Origin: CAYMAZ01 sp964526285
Lineage (GTDB): Bacteria; Bacteroidota; Bacteroidia; Bacteroidales; DTU049
DNA: 64,000 nt
NCBI GenBank assembly: GCA_964526285.1
Contig: CAZGIW010000004.1
Span: 1 to 64,000 of the forward strand
Reading direction: 5' to 3'
Part shown: in pieces, positions 16,215 to 26,300 of the stretch
How positions within the stretch are numbered: the first letter of the stretch is position 1
How the letters are laid out: every line of letters starts with the position of its first letter
The notes under the pieces: generated by a model
Told to the model about the DNA's origin: nothing
Database searches by the model: none
Seen by the model: only the letters and a program-made list of their open reading frames with translations
Program-made: the position numbers and the translations under genes

Positions 16215-17147
16215 TTGGCAATTTATAACGATCGGGATATCCAACTATACGGGCATCTCGAATTGCTTGCCCGTCAGGCTGTGGAAGGGTTTATAACCGG
16301 ATTGCACCGGAGCCCTTTCCATGGTTTTTCTGTTGAATTTTCTGAACACAGACTTTATAATCCTGGTGAATCAACTAAGTTTATCGACTGGAAATTATAC
16401 GGAAGAACCGATAAGCTTTTTGTTAAGCGTTTTGAAGCAGAAACAAATCTCAGATGTCAGATTTTGCTGGATAATTCCTCGTCAATGTATTTTCCCTTCG
16501 ATGAATCACGACAGTTTGTTTCACGTTGCAAAATTAATTATGCTCTTTTTGCTTCTGCAGTTCTTGTTTATCTGCTTAAATTACAACGAGATGCGTTTGG
16601 TTTAACTGTGTTTTCCAAGGATTTGGAATTTCATACCGGAGCACGGTCAACAGTAAGACATCACCGGTTTGTGATGAATCAGCTCGAAGAAATTGCTGAA
16701 AATGCACACACTGATCTTCGCAAAACCACATCAGTGACCAAATCATTGCATACAATTGCAGACCGAATTCCACGACGCTCCCTTGTGGTTTTGTTTAGCG
16801 ATATGTTCGAAAACGAAAGTTCCATTGATGATATCATTGATGCCCTTCAGCATATGAGACACAACAAGCATGAAGTCATTGTGTTTCATGTAACTGATAA
16901 ATCCAAAGAGATGGAACTGGATTATGATAATCGTCCATATAAATTCATTGATATGGAAGACAGCAGTCAGTTGATTCTTAACCCCAATGAAATCAGAGAA
17001 GCTTATGAACAGCGCATGAAATCAATGTTTGAAGAAATCAGGTCAAGATGTGCTGCTTCACTTATTGATCTGGTTGAGATGGATATTATGGCGCCTCCAG
17101 ATAGTATTATCAAACCTTATTTGACCAAGAGAAGCAAAATGAGATAA
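16215..17147 (+). CDS. DUF58 domain protein (vWA-like)
   Basis: A 310-residue cytoplasmic protein of the DUF58 family, which usually accompanies MoxR AAA ATPases in periplasmic or surface maturation modules. Seen: LYNPGESTKFIDWKLYGRTDKLFVKRFEAE at its DUF58 core (residues about 47-78), and a MIDAS-like metal motif DNSSS (Asp86, Ser88, Ser90) of the vWA fold; no membrane segment. The start is TTG at 16215, 12 bp after trxA; no ATG gives a complete DUF58 N-terminus. No moxR or companion vWA/BatA gene is adjacent, so the partner must be elsewhere. Function beyond the family is unknown. Confidence 0.85.
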   Translation: MAIYNDRDIQLYGHLELLARQAVEGFITGLHRSPFHGFSVEFSEHRLYNPGESTKFIDWKLYGRTDKLFVKRFEAETNLRCQILLDNSSSMYFPFDESRQFVSRCKINYALFASAVLVYLLKLQRDAFGLTVFSKDLEFHTGARSTVRHHRFVMNQLEEIAENAHTDLRKTTSVTKSLHTIADRIPRRSLVVLFSDMFENESSIDDIIDALQHMRHNKHEVIVFHVTDKSKEMELDYDNRPYKFIDMEDSSQLILNPNEIREAYEQRMKSMFEEIRSRCAASLIDLVEMDIMAPPDSIIKPYLTKRSKMR

Positions 17148-17160
17148 TATTTGATCTGTT

Positions 17161-17649
17161 ATGAAAATTGAAAAATTCAATATGAAGGTAGCAAAAAGCC
17201 TTTGGAAAGATGAAGTAATTGAAACTGTTGTAAAAGTTAATCCCAAAGGGATGATGGAAACGGCAATACTGGGTGCAGCAGGAAATGTAGGAGGAGGGCT
17301 TGCAGATGTATTATACGGTGAATCAGCAGAAAGCAGAAAAATTGATGGAGAGACAGAGAGGAAAGAAGCCGGTGTTGAATTGAATGTTACTCAGGCTTTA
17401 ATTGGGCTGAGCAATAAGCGTTTAGTCTTCTGGAGTATAGGTTTTATGGGCGGGCCCAAAAAATTATTGGCCTATTTGAAAAGAGAAGATATTCAATCAA
17501 TGAACCTTGGCATGAGTAAAATGTTATATGTGAAAATGCCTGCTTTGATAATTACGTTAAAAAACGGAGTTTCTTTTGAACTGATGGTAGCAAAAATCAA
17601 CAAAAATAAAGCTTTGAGTTTGATTGATTTTTTTTACAGTAAGAAATAG
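17161..17649 (+). CDS. Hypothetical protein, possibly bacterial PH-like domain
   Basis: A 162-residue protein not assigned to a named family. Seen: a Gly-rich segment (LGAAGNVGGGLADVLYG, about residues 38-54) that could be a short amphipathic or membrane-contacting stretch, and a C-terminal half with alternating strands and a last helix (LSNKRLVFWSIG, DIQSMNLGMSKMLYVKM, LIITLKNGVSFELMV, KALSLIDFFYSKK), reminiscent of bacterial pleckstrin-homology-like proteins. No signal peptide. It starts 13 bp after the DUF58 gene. It is convergent with the OmpA-family gene, 29 bp apart, with no clear terminator between. The PH resemblance is tentative. Confidence 0.6.
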   Translation: MKIEKFNMKVAKSLWKDEVIETVVKVNPKGMMETAILGAAGNVGGGLADVLYGESAESRKIDGETERKEAGVELNVTQALIGLSNKRLVFWSIGFMGGPKKLLAYLKREDIQSMNLGMSKMLYVKMPALIITLKNGVSFELMVAKINKNKALSLIDFFYSKK

Positions 17650-17678
17650 AATCGGAAAGCAATAAGCCAAATGATATC

Positions 17679-19907
17679 TTATCTTTTCACTATGAGGATT
17701 TCAACTCTTCTGTTTTGTTGTTGTTTTTCAGGAGTAGATTCATCTGTCAAACGCTGAGTGTTTCCATATCCTTTCCACTTCATGCGTTCAGATGAAATAC
17801 CAGCAGAAACAAGATAATCAAAAACTCTTTTTGCTCTTTTATCTGAAAGCCTTTCTTCATCATTTGGGTCACAGCATATATGTCCTCTGATTTCAATTTC
17901 CACCGTGGGGTTTTCATTTAAAAATTGAGCAAGTTCTTCCATAGTAGGAATTGATGATTCCAGAGGTGTGCTTAAGCCAGGGTAGAACTGGATAGCAGGT
18001 AAAGTTACAATATCACCTGCTTTGGCTTTTTGCAGGTCAGCAATTCCCGGATTCTCTGCCTTATCAGGCATTTTATTGTATTTGATGTCAACTCTTCTGT
18101 TTACAGAAAGGATATAGTCTGGTAGTCGTTGACCCATATATGAAGCAATGATAAAACAATCTGTTCCCGAATTTCTGAGTTTGGACTGAGCTTGTGTTGC
18201 TTCCTGCAGCGTTGCAAATTCACCTGCAACATATGAGTATTTTCCTTTGAAGGGTATGGACTGAACTTCGTAGTTATTGTCAATGAGTTTGGCAAACCAT
18301 TCTTCCTCTCCGCTCACATTGAGACTACCAACCTGAACATGATATTTCAGTTGACTCAGGTTAGCATGTTCAGATTTTCCCATTCCATGGTAATTGATTT
18401 GTGATGATGGAACACCGGCGTTGGTTAGAAAATCTGCTATGGATTTTGCACGATGCAAAGATAAATCTTTATTGTATGAATCAGGGCCGGTAATGTCCGT
18501 AAATCCCTGAATATCAATAGTTATATAGCTGTGTCTCCTCATTGAATCAGCAAGACTTTTCAGCATTGGCTCATAAACAGAACCAATTTCATATGAGTCA
18601 GTATTAAATAATATGGAATACAATGGGAGTGATTGTGGGTTGAAAACATGAACAGGTTCAGGAATAATAATGTCAGGTTCTTTAGCAACCGGAATTTTCC
18701 ATTCAAAAATATCAAAACCTCCTCTGCTTAGTGAAGAGCGATTTGAAGTGAGATAACCGGAATTTGACCTAAGAGCAACAAAAGAAAAATCATCTCCGAT
18801 TGAATTGACAGGGCTTTTCATATTAACAGGTGCAGAAAACTGATTTGCGTTGATTTTGCTCATAAAAATATCAAGATTTCCATATCCGGGATGTCCTGCT
18901 GATGAAAAATACAAAACACTATCTCCTGAAACCACAGGAAACAAATCGTCAAACGCGGTGTTAATTTGTGAGCCAAGATTGATAGGTTTGTTCCATTTAT
19001 TGTCTGAATAATCAGAGTAATAAATATCCATCCCCCCATATCCGCCGGGCATATCTGATGCAAAATACAGACGTTTTCCGCTGAGTGAAAATGAAGGATG
19101 TGCCACATTGATGTCTTTTGGCATTCCTTCCCATTCAAAGGGGACAACTTTTCCGGACTCAATATTTTCTCCGTAAACAAGAATAATTGACGAAAGACCG
19201 AGGCTAACATCATGGATATTCTGAGTGATGCGCTTCACAGTGAATGCAGATGATTTAGATTGAGCGCACCATGCAATAGCACCACAAGAGTAGTTGGAAA
19301 AAACTGATGGAGCAAAAAGATTTCCATTTTCATCATAATACTTCCACACGTTTTTGCCCAAAGAAACACCATTTACATCGGGTTTGTTTGATGCATAAAT
19401 AATCTGGTCAGAGTGAACAGAAGCGTTGATTTCGTGATGAGGGGTGTTAATAAGTTGGTGTCCGCTTACAAGAATATTACTTTTGAAATGCTGCCATGAT
19501 TTCAGAGAATCACATGACTGAATTTTTAATTTAACAAGTTGGTGGTTTGGGTTTTTTTCCAGATATTTGAGATAGTTTTCTTTGGCCTCATCATATTTGC
19601 CGTTGATGAGCAACAGTTCAGCATAATAGAGAACATTTTCTTTAGGGCTTCTTTTTCTTTGTGATAATTCTGAAAATACAGTTTCTGCTTTGACAAAATC
19701 CTTTGACATGATATAGCAGTAGCCAAGATTGACCAAAGCCTCATTGTCCATTTTTTCAATTGTGGTTTTTGCCGTTAGCAATTCTATTGCTTTTTCATAT
19801 TCCTGATTATTGATGAGATCAGTAATCATAATATTCTGAGCATGTGAGAATTGGGATGTGAGAATGAACTGCAAAAGGATGAGCAGGGTTATCTTGAATA
19901 GCTTCAT
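17679..19907 (-). CDS. TPR/WD40-like/OmpA-family T9SS-associated protein with nested SPOR-like segment
   Basis: A 742-residue periplasm-facing protein of the type that accompanies PorP/SprF (PorE-like). Seen: signal peptide (1-24, ending SHAQ); TPR helices at about 28-135; PD40/WD40-like propeller strands at about 160-400 (FSLSGKRLYFASDMPGGYGGMDIYY, GDSVLYFSSAGHPGYGNLDIF); an OmpA-like peptidoglycan-binding domain at 430-610 (FNTDSYEI, GFTDITG, LHRAKSIADFL, NRRVDIKY); a SPOR-like segment at about 520-598 (YHVQVGSL, SYVAGEFATLQEATQAQSKLR) inside it; and a second OmpA-like domain at 632-740 (GHICCDPNDEERLSDKRAKRVFDYL, QNRRVEI). Last gene of the 27.8-17.7 kb operon, 36 bp after porP/sprF. It probably links the outer-membrane adhesin system to peptidoglycan. 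Confidence 0.88.
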   Translation of the reverse strand: MKLFKITLLILLQFILTSQFSHAQNIMITDLINNQEYEKAIELLTAKTTIEKMDNEALVNLGYCYIMSKDFVKAETVFSELSQRKRSPKENVLYYAELLLINGKYDEAKENYLKYLEKNPNHQLVKLKIQSCDSLKSWQHFKSNILVSGHQLINTPHHEINASVHSDQIIYASNKPDVNGVSLGKNVWKYYDENGNLFAPSVFSNYSCGAIAWCAQSKSSAFTVKRITQNIHDVSLGLSSIILVYGENIESGKVVPFEWEGMPKDINVAHPSFSLSGKRLYFASDMPGGYGGMDIYYSDYSDNKWNKPINLGSQINTAFDDLFPVVSGDSVLYFSSAGHPGYGNLDIFMSKINANQFSAPVNMKSPVNSIGDDFSFVALRSNSGYLTSNRSSLSRGGFDIFEWKIPVAKEPDIIIPEPVHVFNPQSLPLYSILFNTDSYEIGSVYEPMLKSLADSMRRHSYITIDIQGFTDITGPDSYNKDLSLHRAKSIADFLTNAGVPSSQINYHGMGKSEHANLSQLKYHVQVGSLNVSGEEEWFAKLIDNNYEVQSIPFKGKYSYVAGEFATLQEATQAQSKLRNSGTDCFIIASYMGQRLPDYILSVNRRVDIKYNKMPDKAENPGIADLQKAKAGDIVTLPAIQFYPGLSTPLESSIPTMEELAQFLNENPTVEIEIRGHICCDPNDEERLSDKRAKRVFDYLVSAGISSERMKWKGYGNTQRLTDESTPEKQQQNRRVEILIVKR

Positions 19908-19943
19908 TTAGAAAGTCTTAAAAGATTTTTAGAAAAAATATTA

Positions 19944-20879
19944 TTAATAGAACATTGGCAAAGTGCCGCCGGATTGAGAGGTGCGTTTGTTTCCAATAAT
20001 TCTGTATGCCACATGAAACTCATGAGAGCCGAAAGAATAGTTTGCCATATCAGACAGTGTCATATCATAGGAATACCCGAAACGGAAAGTGCCAAGATTG
20101 ATAAGTGCCATATAAACTAAAGCATCATCATGTCTGTAAGAAACGCCAAGTCCGATACGGTTTTTGTACACAGCTCTCAGATTTCCATCAATTTGGAAGG
20201 GGGTCCCCCACTGATATTGAACATGAGCTGAGGGTTCAATAATAAAATCTTCACCTGCTTCGAAGGTGTATCCACCAATAAAATAGTATGTTCGTTGAAT
20301 GGGATTGTCGATTTCATCCATTATCTGGAAAAGATCGCGCCTGATTTGCAAAAGGTTGAAAACAGATACACCTGCATAATATTGCTTTTCCTGAGTAAAC
20401 ATCACTCCAAAATTTACATCAGGACAAAACTGATTGTTGAATCCGTGAATTACTGCAGGATCATCAGGTTCATAAGTTGTTAGCAGTTCACTGTTGATAT
20501 AATGCTGAAAAAATACAGGAGAAATACCGAAAGATAGTTTTCTGGTAAAATCAGAGGACATTGGAACATGATATGCAAAACTCACATTCATTCCTGTTCT
20601 GCGCGAGGGAGTTGCCACTTCATTGAAGAATCCAATTCCTATTCCTACATTTTTCCCGAGGTATCCGTGAGATGTGAGGGTTTGAGTGACAGGAGCTCCA
20701 TTAAAACCAACCCATTGTTGTCGAAAGTTAAGGCTCACAGGGATAAAATCGTAACTTCCTGCAACTGCAGGATTAATCATATACATATCAAGCATGTACT
20801 GGCTGTGTAGTGAAAGTTGTTGGCCGTTTGAGATAATGCTCAGTCCTGCGATAATTAAAGAAAGAATTATTTTTTTCAT
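19944..20879 (-). CDS. PorP/SprF-family type IX secretion outer-membrane protein
   Basis: A 311-residue predicted outer-membrane barrel. PorP/SprF proteins help T9SS type B cargo such as SprB reach and bind the cell surface. Seen: signal peptide (1-19); the family signature near the N-terminus (QQLSLHSQYMLDMYMINPAVAGSYDF, SLNFRQQWVGFNGAPVTQTLT); and alternating strands to a C-terminal barrel strand. It sits 16 bp downstream of an SprB-repeat adhesin and 36 bp upstream of the OmpA-family gene, the usual order for this system. No frameshift or truncation is seen. Confidence 0.93.
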   Translation of the reverse strand: MKKIILSLIIAGLSIISNGQQLSLHSQYMLDMYMINPAVAGSYDFIPVSLNFRQQWVGFNGAPVTQTLTSHGYLGKNVGIGIGFFNEVATPSRRTGMNVSFAYHVPMSSDFTRKLSFGISPVFFQHYINSELLTTYEPDDPAVIHGFNNQFCPDVNFGVMFTQEKQYYAGVSVFNLLQIRRDLFQIMDEIDNPIQRTYYFIGGYTFEAGEDFIIEPSAHVQYQWGTPFQIDGNLRAVYKNRIGLGVSYRHDDALVYMALINLGTFRFGYSYDMTLSDMANYSFGSHEFHVAYRIIGNKRTSQSGGTLPMFY

Positions 20880-20895
20880 AATATTTGTAAATTAC

Positions 20896-23352
20896 TTATT
20901 TAACAATTGAAATGGTTCCTGTGTACACTTCTGTGTTGTTGCCAAGATCAAAAATATAATAATATGTGCCTGAAGGGAGAATTTCTCCGTTATATGTGCC
21001 ATCCCATGGTTCAGGATATCCTTTGGATTCAAAGACGATATTGCCCCATTTGTTAAACACCTGCATCAAACACTCAGGATATAATTGTGTATTGGGAATA
21101 ATCCATGTGTCATTAATTCCATCACCATTGGGGGTAAAAGTATTCACCATGGTGATACATTCTTTATCATCTTTGGGGACATGGGCTGATTCAGTCATGG
21201 TGCAATCAAAAATATCAGTTACCATTAGTTCATAAGTTCCTTCATCAAGTTCGAAAATATCGGGCGTTGTTTCACCGGTTGACCAGTAATAGGTGTATCC
21301 TCCGCTTCCTCCTGATACCTCTGAAATAATATATCCGTCCTTTTGATCACGACAACTCACAGTGTGCGGGAATAATTCAATTGAAATGGCTGATGGTTCT
21401 GTAAGCGTAATCTCGTTGTAGAGCAAGCATCCGTTGTCATCAGAAATTGTAACAGAGTATGTGCCTGCTGGAACATTATCAATGTTCTGTGATGTTGAGC
21501 CTTCTGACCACAGATAAGTGTAGGGGGGAGTACCTCCGCTAACACTAAGGGAAATGCTTCCGGTTGATCCGCCGGCACACTGAATGTCAATTCCTGTAAG
21601 GTTGCTTTCCAATGGAGCTGGCTCATTGAGAACCACAGCATATTGTCCTGTACATCCCATTGTGTCTGTTACTACCAATGTATAACTTCCTGCAGTAATA
21701 CCTGTAAGGTCTTCAGTAATTCCTGCCAGTGCATAATCACTGTTATACCATTGGAAATAATATGGCTGTGTTCCGCCGTTGACAGTTAAATCAATTTCCC
21801 CGTCTGAAAGGCCATAACATGCAGGCATTTCAAAGCTGTGTGAAAATACGAAGGGATCGGGTTGATAGATAACAACAGTGTCTGAAAAAGTAATACCATT
21901 GCCATCTGTCACTGTCATAATATAGTTGCCGGCTGTTATCATATCAAGATATGAAAGGGTTTCTCCTGTTGACCATTCATAAATATATGGGGGTGTGCCT
22001 CCGGTTGCATAGGTGTAAACTTGTCCGTCACTTCCTCCGTTACATGTAACATCTCTGGTGATGTATGTAAAGCCAAGGGGCTCAAGAGGTTCTTCAATAT
22101 AGATAGAGGCTTCAGCAGAACATCCGTTCTGGTCAATAACCTGAACAGTATATAAACCAGCCGGAACATTGGGGTTGTTCTGAGTGCCAACACCGTTTGA
22201 CCAGATAAAATTATAAGGAGGAATACCTCCCGAAACATTCAGATAAATCTGTCCGTCACTTCCCCCGAAAGCAGATACATTGGTGCCTGAAATAACCAAC
22301 TCAATTTTTGTTGGACTTGTAATTGAAAAATCATCAATAATACTGCATCCTTTTGAGTCAGTAACAGTCACAAAGTAATCATCACTTTCAAGTTGAGTAA
22401 TAGAAGGAGTGTCATAACTGAGCATATATGTGCTGTTGGCCCAGATATATGTATAAGGCGGAGTTCCTCCAATTACATTCAAATGAATTTCTCCGTCAGT
22501 ATATCCCCAGCAGTCATTGCTTGTTGAAGATGTGCTCATTGTGAGTAAGGGAGGGTTGCTGATTGATATAGAATGTGAGTTTTCACAGTTTTTGCTATCC
22601 CTGATTAAAAGTGAATAATTTCCTGCAGGAATATCTTCAAGATCTTGAGAAAAGAAGGTGCCTGCATTCCAGTTGTATGTGTATGGGGGAGTGCCGCCCC
22701 ATACAGTGACATCAATTGAAGCATCAGATCCATTATTGCAAGATACTGGAGTAGTTGTGTATGAAGACCCCAGTGCCTGAGGGGGCTCTGTTATAACAGT
22801 TGATTGCGTTGCCTGACAGCCTCTGTTGTCAGTAACAGTGACCGAATATGTTCCGGCAGGTCTGTTTGTCAAATTCTGAGTGCTTCCTGAAGGTGACCAT
22901 ACGTAAGTATATGGAGGGGTTCCTCCGTTTACAGAGTTTGTGATACTCCCGGTACTTGCACCATGGCAGTTAACATGAGTTGGGGTTAATGTTGATGTCA
23001 GAAGATTTGGCTCCTTAACATTGAACAGAGCAAATGCAGAACATCCGGTATTCAGATCAAGCACTGTGACATCATAATATCCTGCAGGCAGGTTATTAAT
23101 GGTATGAGAAGTCACCATTGTGTTATTTATTACACCGCCTGTGGACCATGTTACCCGAAATGGGCCTATTCCACCACTGATTGTAACTGAAACACTTCCA
23201 ATGCTTTGTCCGAAACAGTTGTTGTGTGTCCCGCTGATTGTAAGTGAATGGCATGGTGGAGGGTTGTCAATGTCATTGGCAAAAGACTGAATAGGAGTCA
23301 AATGTGTCAACATCAACAAAACAAAAGCAAATATGAAAAAATGTTTGTTCAT
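20896..23352 (-). CDS. SprB-repeat adhesin with type B T9SS sorting domain (gliding-motility C-terminal)
   Basis: An 818-residue secreted surface protein. Seen: signal peptide (1-25); nine tandem SprB repeats of about 75 residues (residues 35-735), each with a Cys near the start, GGTPPYTYxWS in the middle, PAGxYxVTVTDxxGC, and an EP turn at the end; then the type B sorting domain at 735-818 (FTPNGDGINDTW, VFNKWGNIVF, WDGTYNGEILPSGTYYYIFDL, YTGTISIVK). SprB repeats occur in gliding adhesins of Flavobacterium. It is co-transcribed with a longer paralogue upstream and porP/sprF downstream. Whether it supports gliding or only surface binding cannot be told here. Confidence 0.9.
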   Translation of the reverse strand: MNKHFFIFAFVLLMLTHLTPIQSFANDIDNPPPCHSLTISGTHNNCFGQSIGSVSVTISGGIGPFRVTWSTGGVINNTMVTSHTINNLPAGYYDVTVLDLNTGCSAFALFNVKEPNLLTSTLTPTHVNCHGASTGSITNSVNGGTPPYTYVWSPSGSTQNLTNRPAGTYSVTVTDNRGCQATQSTVITEPPQALGSSYTTTPVSCNNGSDASIDVTVWGGTPPYTYNWNAGTFFSQDLEDIPAGNYSLLIRDSKNCENSHSISISNPPLLTMSTSSTSNDCWGYTDGEIHLNVIGGTPPYTYIWANSTYMLSYDTPSITQLESDDYFVTVTDSKGCSIIDDFSITSPTKIELVISGTNVSAFGGSDGQIYLNVSGGIPPYNFIWSNGVGTQNNPNVPAGLYTVQVIDQNGCSAEASIYIEEPLEPLGFTYITRDVTCNGGSDGQVYTYATGGTPPYIYEWSTGETLSYLDMITAGNYIMTVTDGNGITFSDTVVIYQPDPFVFSHSFEMPACYGLSDGEIDLTVNGGTQPYYFQWYNSDYALAGITEDLTGITAGSYTLVVTDTMGCTGQYAVVLNEPAPLESNLTGIDIQCAGGSTGSISLSVSGGTPPYTYLWSEGSTSQNIDNVPAGTYSVTISDDNGCLLYNEITLTEPSAISIELFPHTVSCRDQKDGYIISEVSGGSGGYTYYWSTGETTPDIFELDEGTYELMVTDIFDCTMTESAHVPKDDKECITMVNTFTPNGDGINDTWIIPNTQLYPECLMQVFNKWGNIVFESKGYPEPWDGTYNGEILPSGTYYYIFDLGNNTEVYTGTISIVK

Positions 23353-23363
23353 CTTGAATAAGT

Positions 23364-26300
23364 TTATCTGATTATAGTAACTGTTCCTGTATATGGCTGA
23401 TCCCCATTTTTGAGGTCAATGATGTAATAATACGTTTCTGAAGGAAGAAGATTTCCATTCCATTTTCCGTCCCAGGGGATGTACTGCCCACGGGTTTCAT
23501 ATAGCAGATTTCCCCATTTATTATAAATCTGAACGCTTGCATCAGGATAAGCATCAATATTGCCAAGCACCCAGGTATCATTAATTCCGTCATTATTGGG
23601 GGTAAAGCTTGAAGGGATTATCATACATTCGTTGAAGGCTTCTTCAATTGAAAATTCCAAATTAAGTTGACATAGGTTTTCATCAGTAATAATGAGAGTG
23701 TAATCCCCAGGACCAATATTGTCAATGTTTTGAGTTATGACACCTGTGTTCCAGTTATATGTGTAGGTTCCGGTTCCTCCGGCAACAATGAGGTGAATTG
23801 AAGCATCGTGCAGGTCTTTACATGAAACAGGATCAATTTCCCAGCTTGCAACTATTTCAGGGAATGTCCCGATAACAACAGTTGCAAAATACTGACAGTT
23901 GTTGTCATCTGTTAAAGTGAGATTATAGGAGCCTGAGCTCACATCGGTCAGTTGATTTTGAGTGCTGCCGTTACTCCATTCATAGACAAAGGGAGGGGTG
24001 CCTCCTGTAATGGTGGGAATTGCGGTTCCGTCACTGCCGTTAAAGCAACTCACAAGTGTTGTTGAAAACTCAATAGCAACAACATCAGGTTGTTGAATAA
24101 AATATGAATGGTATGAAGTGCAGTTGTTTGCATCTGTAATTGTGAAGTTAAACTGACCGGCACCAAGTCCGTATATGGTTTGTTGGTTGGTTTGCATGAT
24201 AAAAGAATCATCATCCCAAACAATCTCATAAGGCAGAGTGCCACCGTATATGTTCAGTTCAACAGAACCGTCTTCTGAGCCAAAACAAAGAGCGGGAGAT
24301 ACAACAGCATCAACAGTAACAGGTTCATCAGGTTGGTTAACAGTTCCTCCGCTGTAACTGATACATCCATTACCGTCAGTGACAGTGAGAGTATATGTAC
24401 CCGCAGGGACATAATGAATTGAAGATGATGTTTGTCCGGTTGACCACAAAAAAGTGTATGGCGAAGTGCCACCGGTCACTGTTGCTTCCACATGACCTGT
24501 AGAATCACCATAGCATCTTGCATCAGTTACAAAGGTACTCACATTTAGTTCCGCTCCAGGCTGCGATACTGTTGTTTCAAGAATATATTCACAACCGTTT
24601 GCATCTGTAACTGTTACGGTGTAGTCACCGGCAGGAAGATTGTTGATGTTTTGTGTGGAAGAACCCTCAGACCATGCATATGTGAATGGAGGTGTTGCTC
24701 CCGAAAGATTCAGTTGAATACTTCCGGTTGAAAAACCAAAACATAAAACATCTTCAACAATAAAATCATGCTGTAATGCATCAGGTTGAAGAATGGTGAA
24801 CTGAAGACTGTCAATGCAGCCATTTTCGTCAGTAACAACCACGCTGTAATCACCTGCAGGAATATTTGTGAGGTTTGGCGAAAAATTATTAAGTATCATA
24901 TTGTTGGCATCGTACCAGTCGTATGAATATGGGCTTGTTCCGCCCGACGGATTTGTTGTGATTGAGCCGTCTGAGCCTCCGAAGCAAGACACGTTTGTGG
25001 TTGAACTTGCTGTGGTTAATGGAGCTATTGGTTGGTCTATGATGATTGTTTCAATTTTAAAACATGAGTTAAAATCTGTTATTGTAACAGTGTATGTGTC
25101 AGCAGTCAGGTTCATGTTGACAGGGCCTGTAGTGCTGTTTGACCAGTCATAGGTATAAGGAGAAACACCCCCTTCGGTTTCAATAATTATCCAGCCTGAG
25201 TTGTCCCCGTGGCAAAGAACATCCTGAAAATCAATACTGTTAACAATATCATCGGGTTTTGTTAGTGTCCATGAGTTGATTAGTTGGCAACCATTTGCAT
25301 CAGTAACTGTTACTGTGTATGTTCCTGCATCAAGACCTGAAATATCGGGGGTGGTTTCACTATTACTCCATGCATAAGTGTAAGCAGTAGTTCCGCCTGA
25401 AACACCGGTAGTGATTGATCCGTCAAAGCTATCAAAGCAAAGTGGATTGGTTGCAATATCATTGAAAGAAAGAGGATAATCAGGTTCATTGAGGAAGAAC
25501 CCTTCAAAAACCTGGCACCCGTTAGCGTCTTTAACAGTGACGTAGTGTGTTCCAGCCCCCAATCCATTTTGTGTGTTGGAGTTAGCAGCAGTTGTAACAA
25601 CTGCTCCGTTTGACCATTGGTATGTGTATGGAGGTCTTCCGTTTGATACATGGGCAGTTGCAGAACCGGTGAAATTGCCATGACAAAGAACATGTGTTGG
25701 CGTGACACTTACCTGCATTCGTCTGGGAGTGAGCCTGAATGTGTTCAATGAATCAAATCGATTAAACCCCTGCATTTCCCAAGTGTTGTTACACCAATTA
25801 TATTTAATATTAAAGAGATTTGGTTGCCAGTGTACAAGTGGACCAAAGCCAACATTGAACCCATTAAACACTACGGCTGGAGTGCATACGGTTTTTTTAC
25901 ACCACTTCCATGGTTTGGTTGCAGTGGGACAGGGATAATAAACAGGGAAACAAATTTCAGGGATAACAGTGACAGCACTCATCCCCATATTGAACTCAAG
26001 CATCTTGAAAACAAAATCAAGGGCAATACTGTCATATGTATGATTTGTAAACTGGTTTTCCATTCTGAAAGAAGGGATAATATCCATATAATCATAATTA
26101 CATGGATAATTCAATCGTATTCGGTTTCCTACAGTATAGTTAATTATAGAATCAAAACCCTGTGTGATAACTGCGTTATTTGCAGTGTTAATAACAGCAT
26201 AATCAACTCTGGAGGGGAGCTCAAACTTCCCTTTAAAAGTTGGTCTTAGTGTAAGTTTTTGTTTGTGGTATAATCCAAGATCGAATCCAGCCTCCATGAG

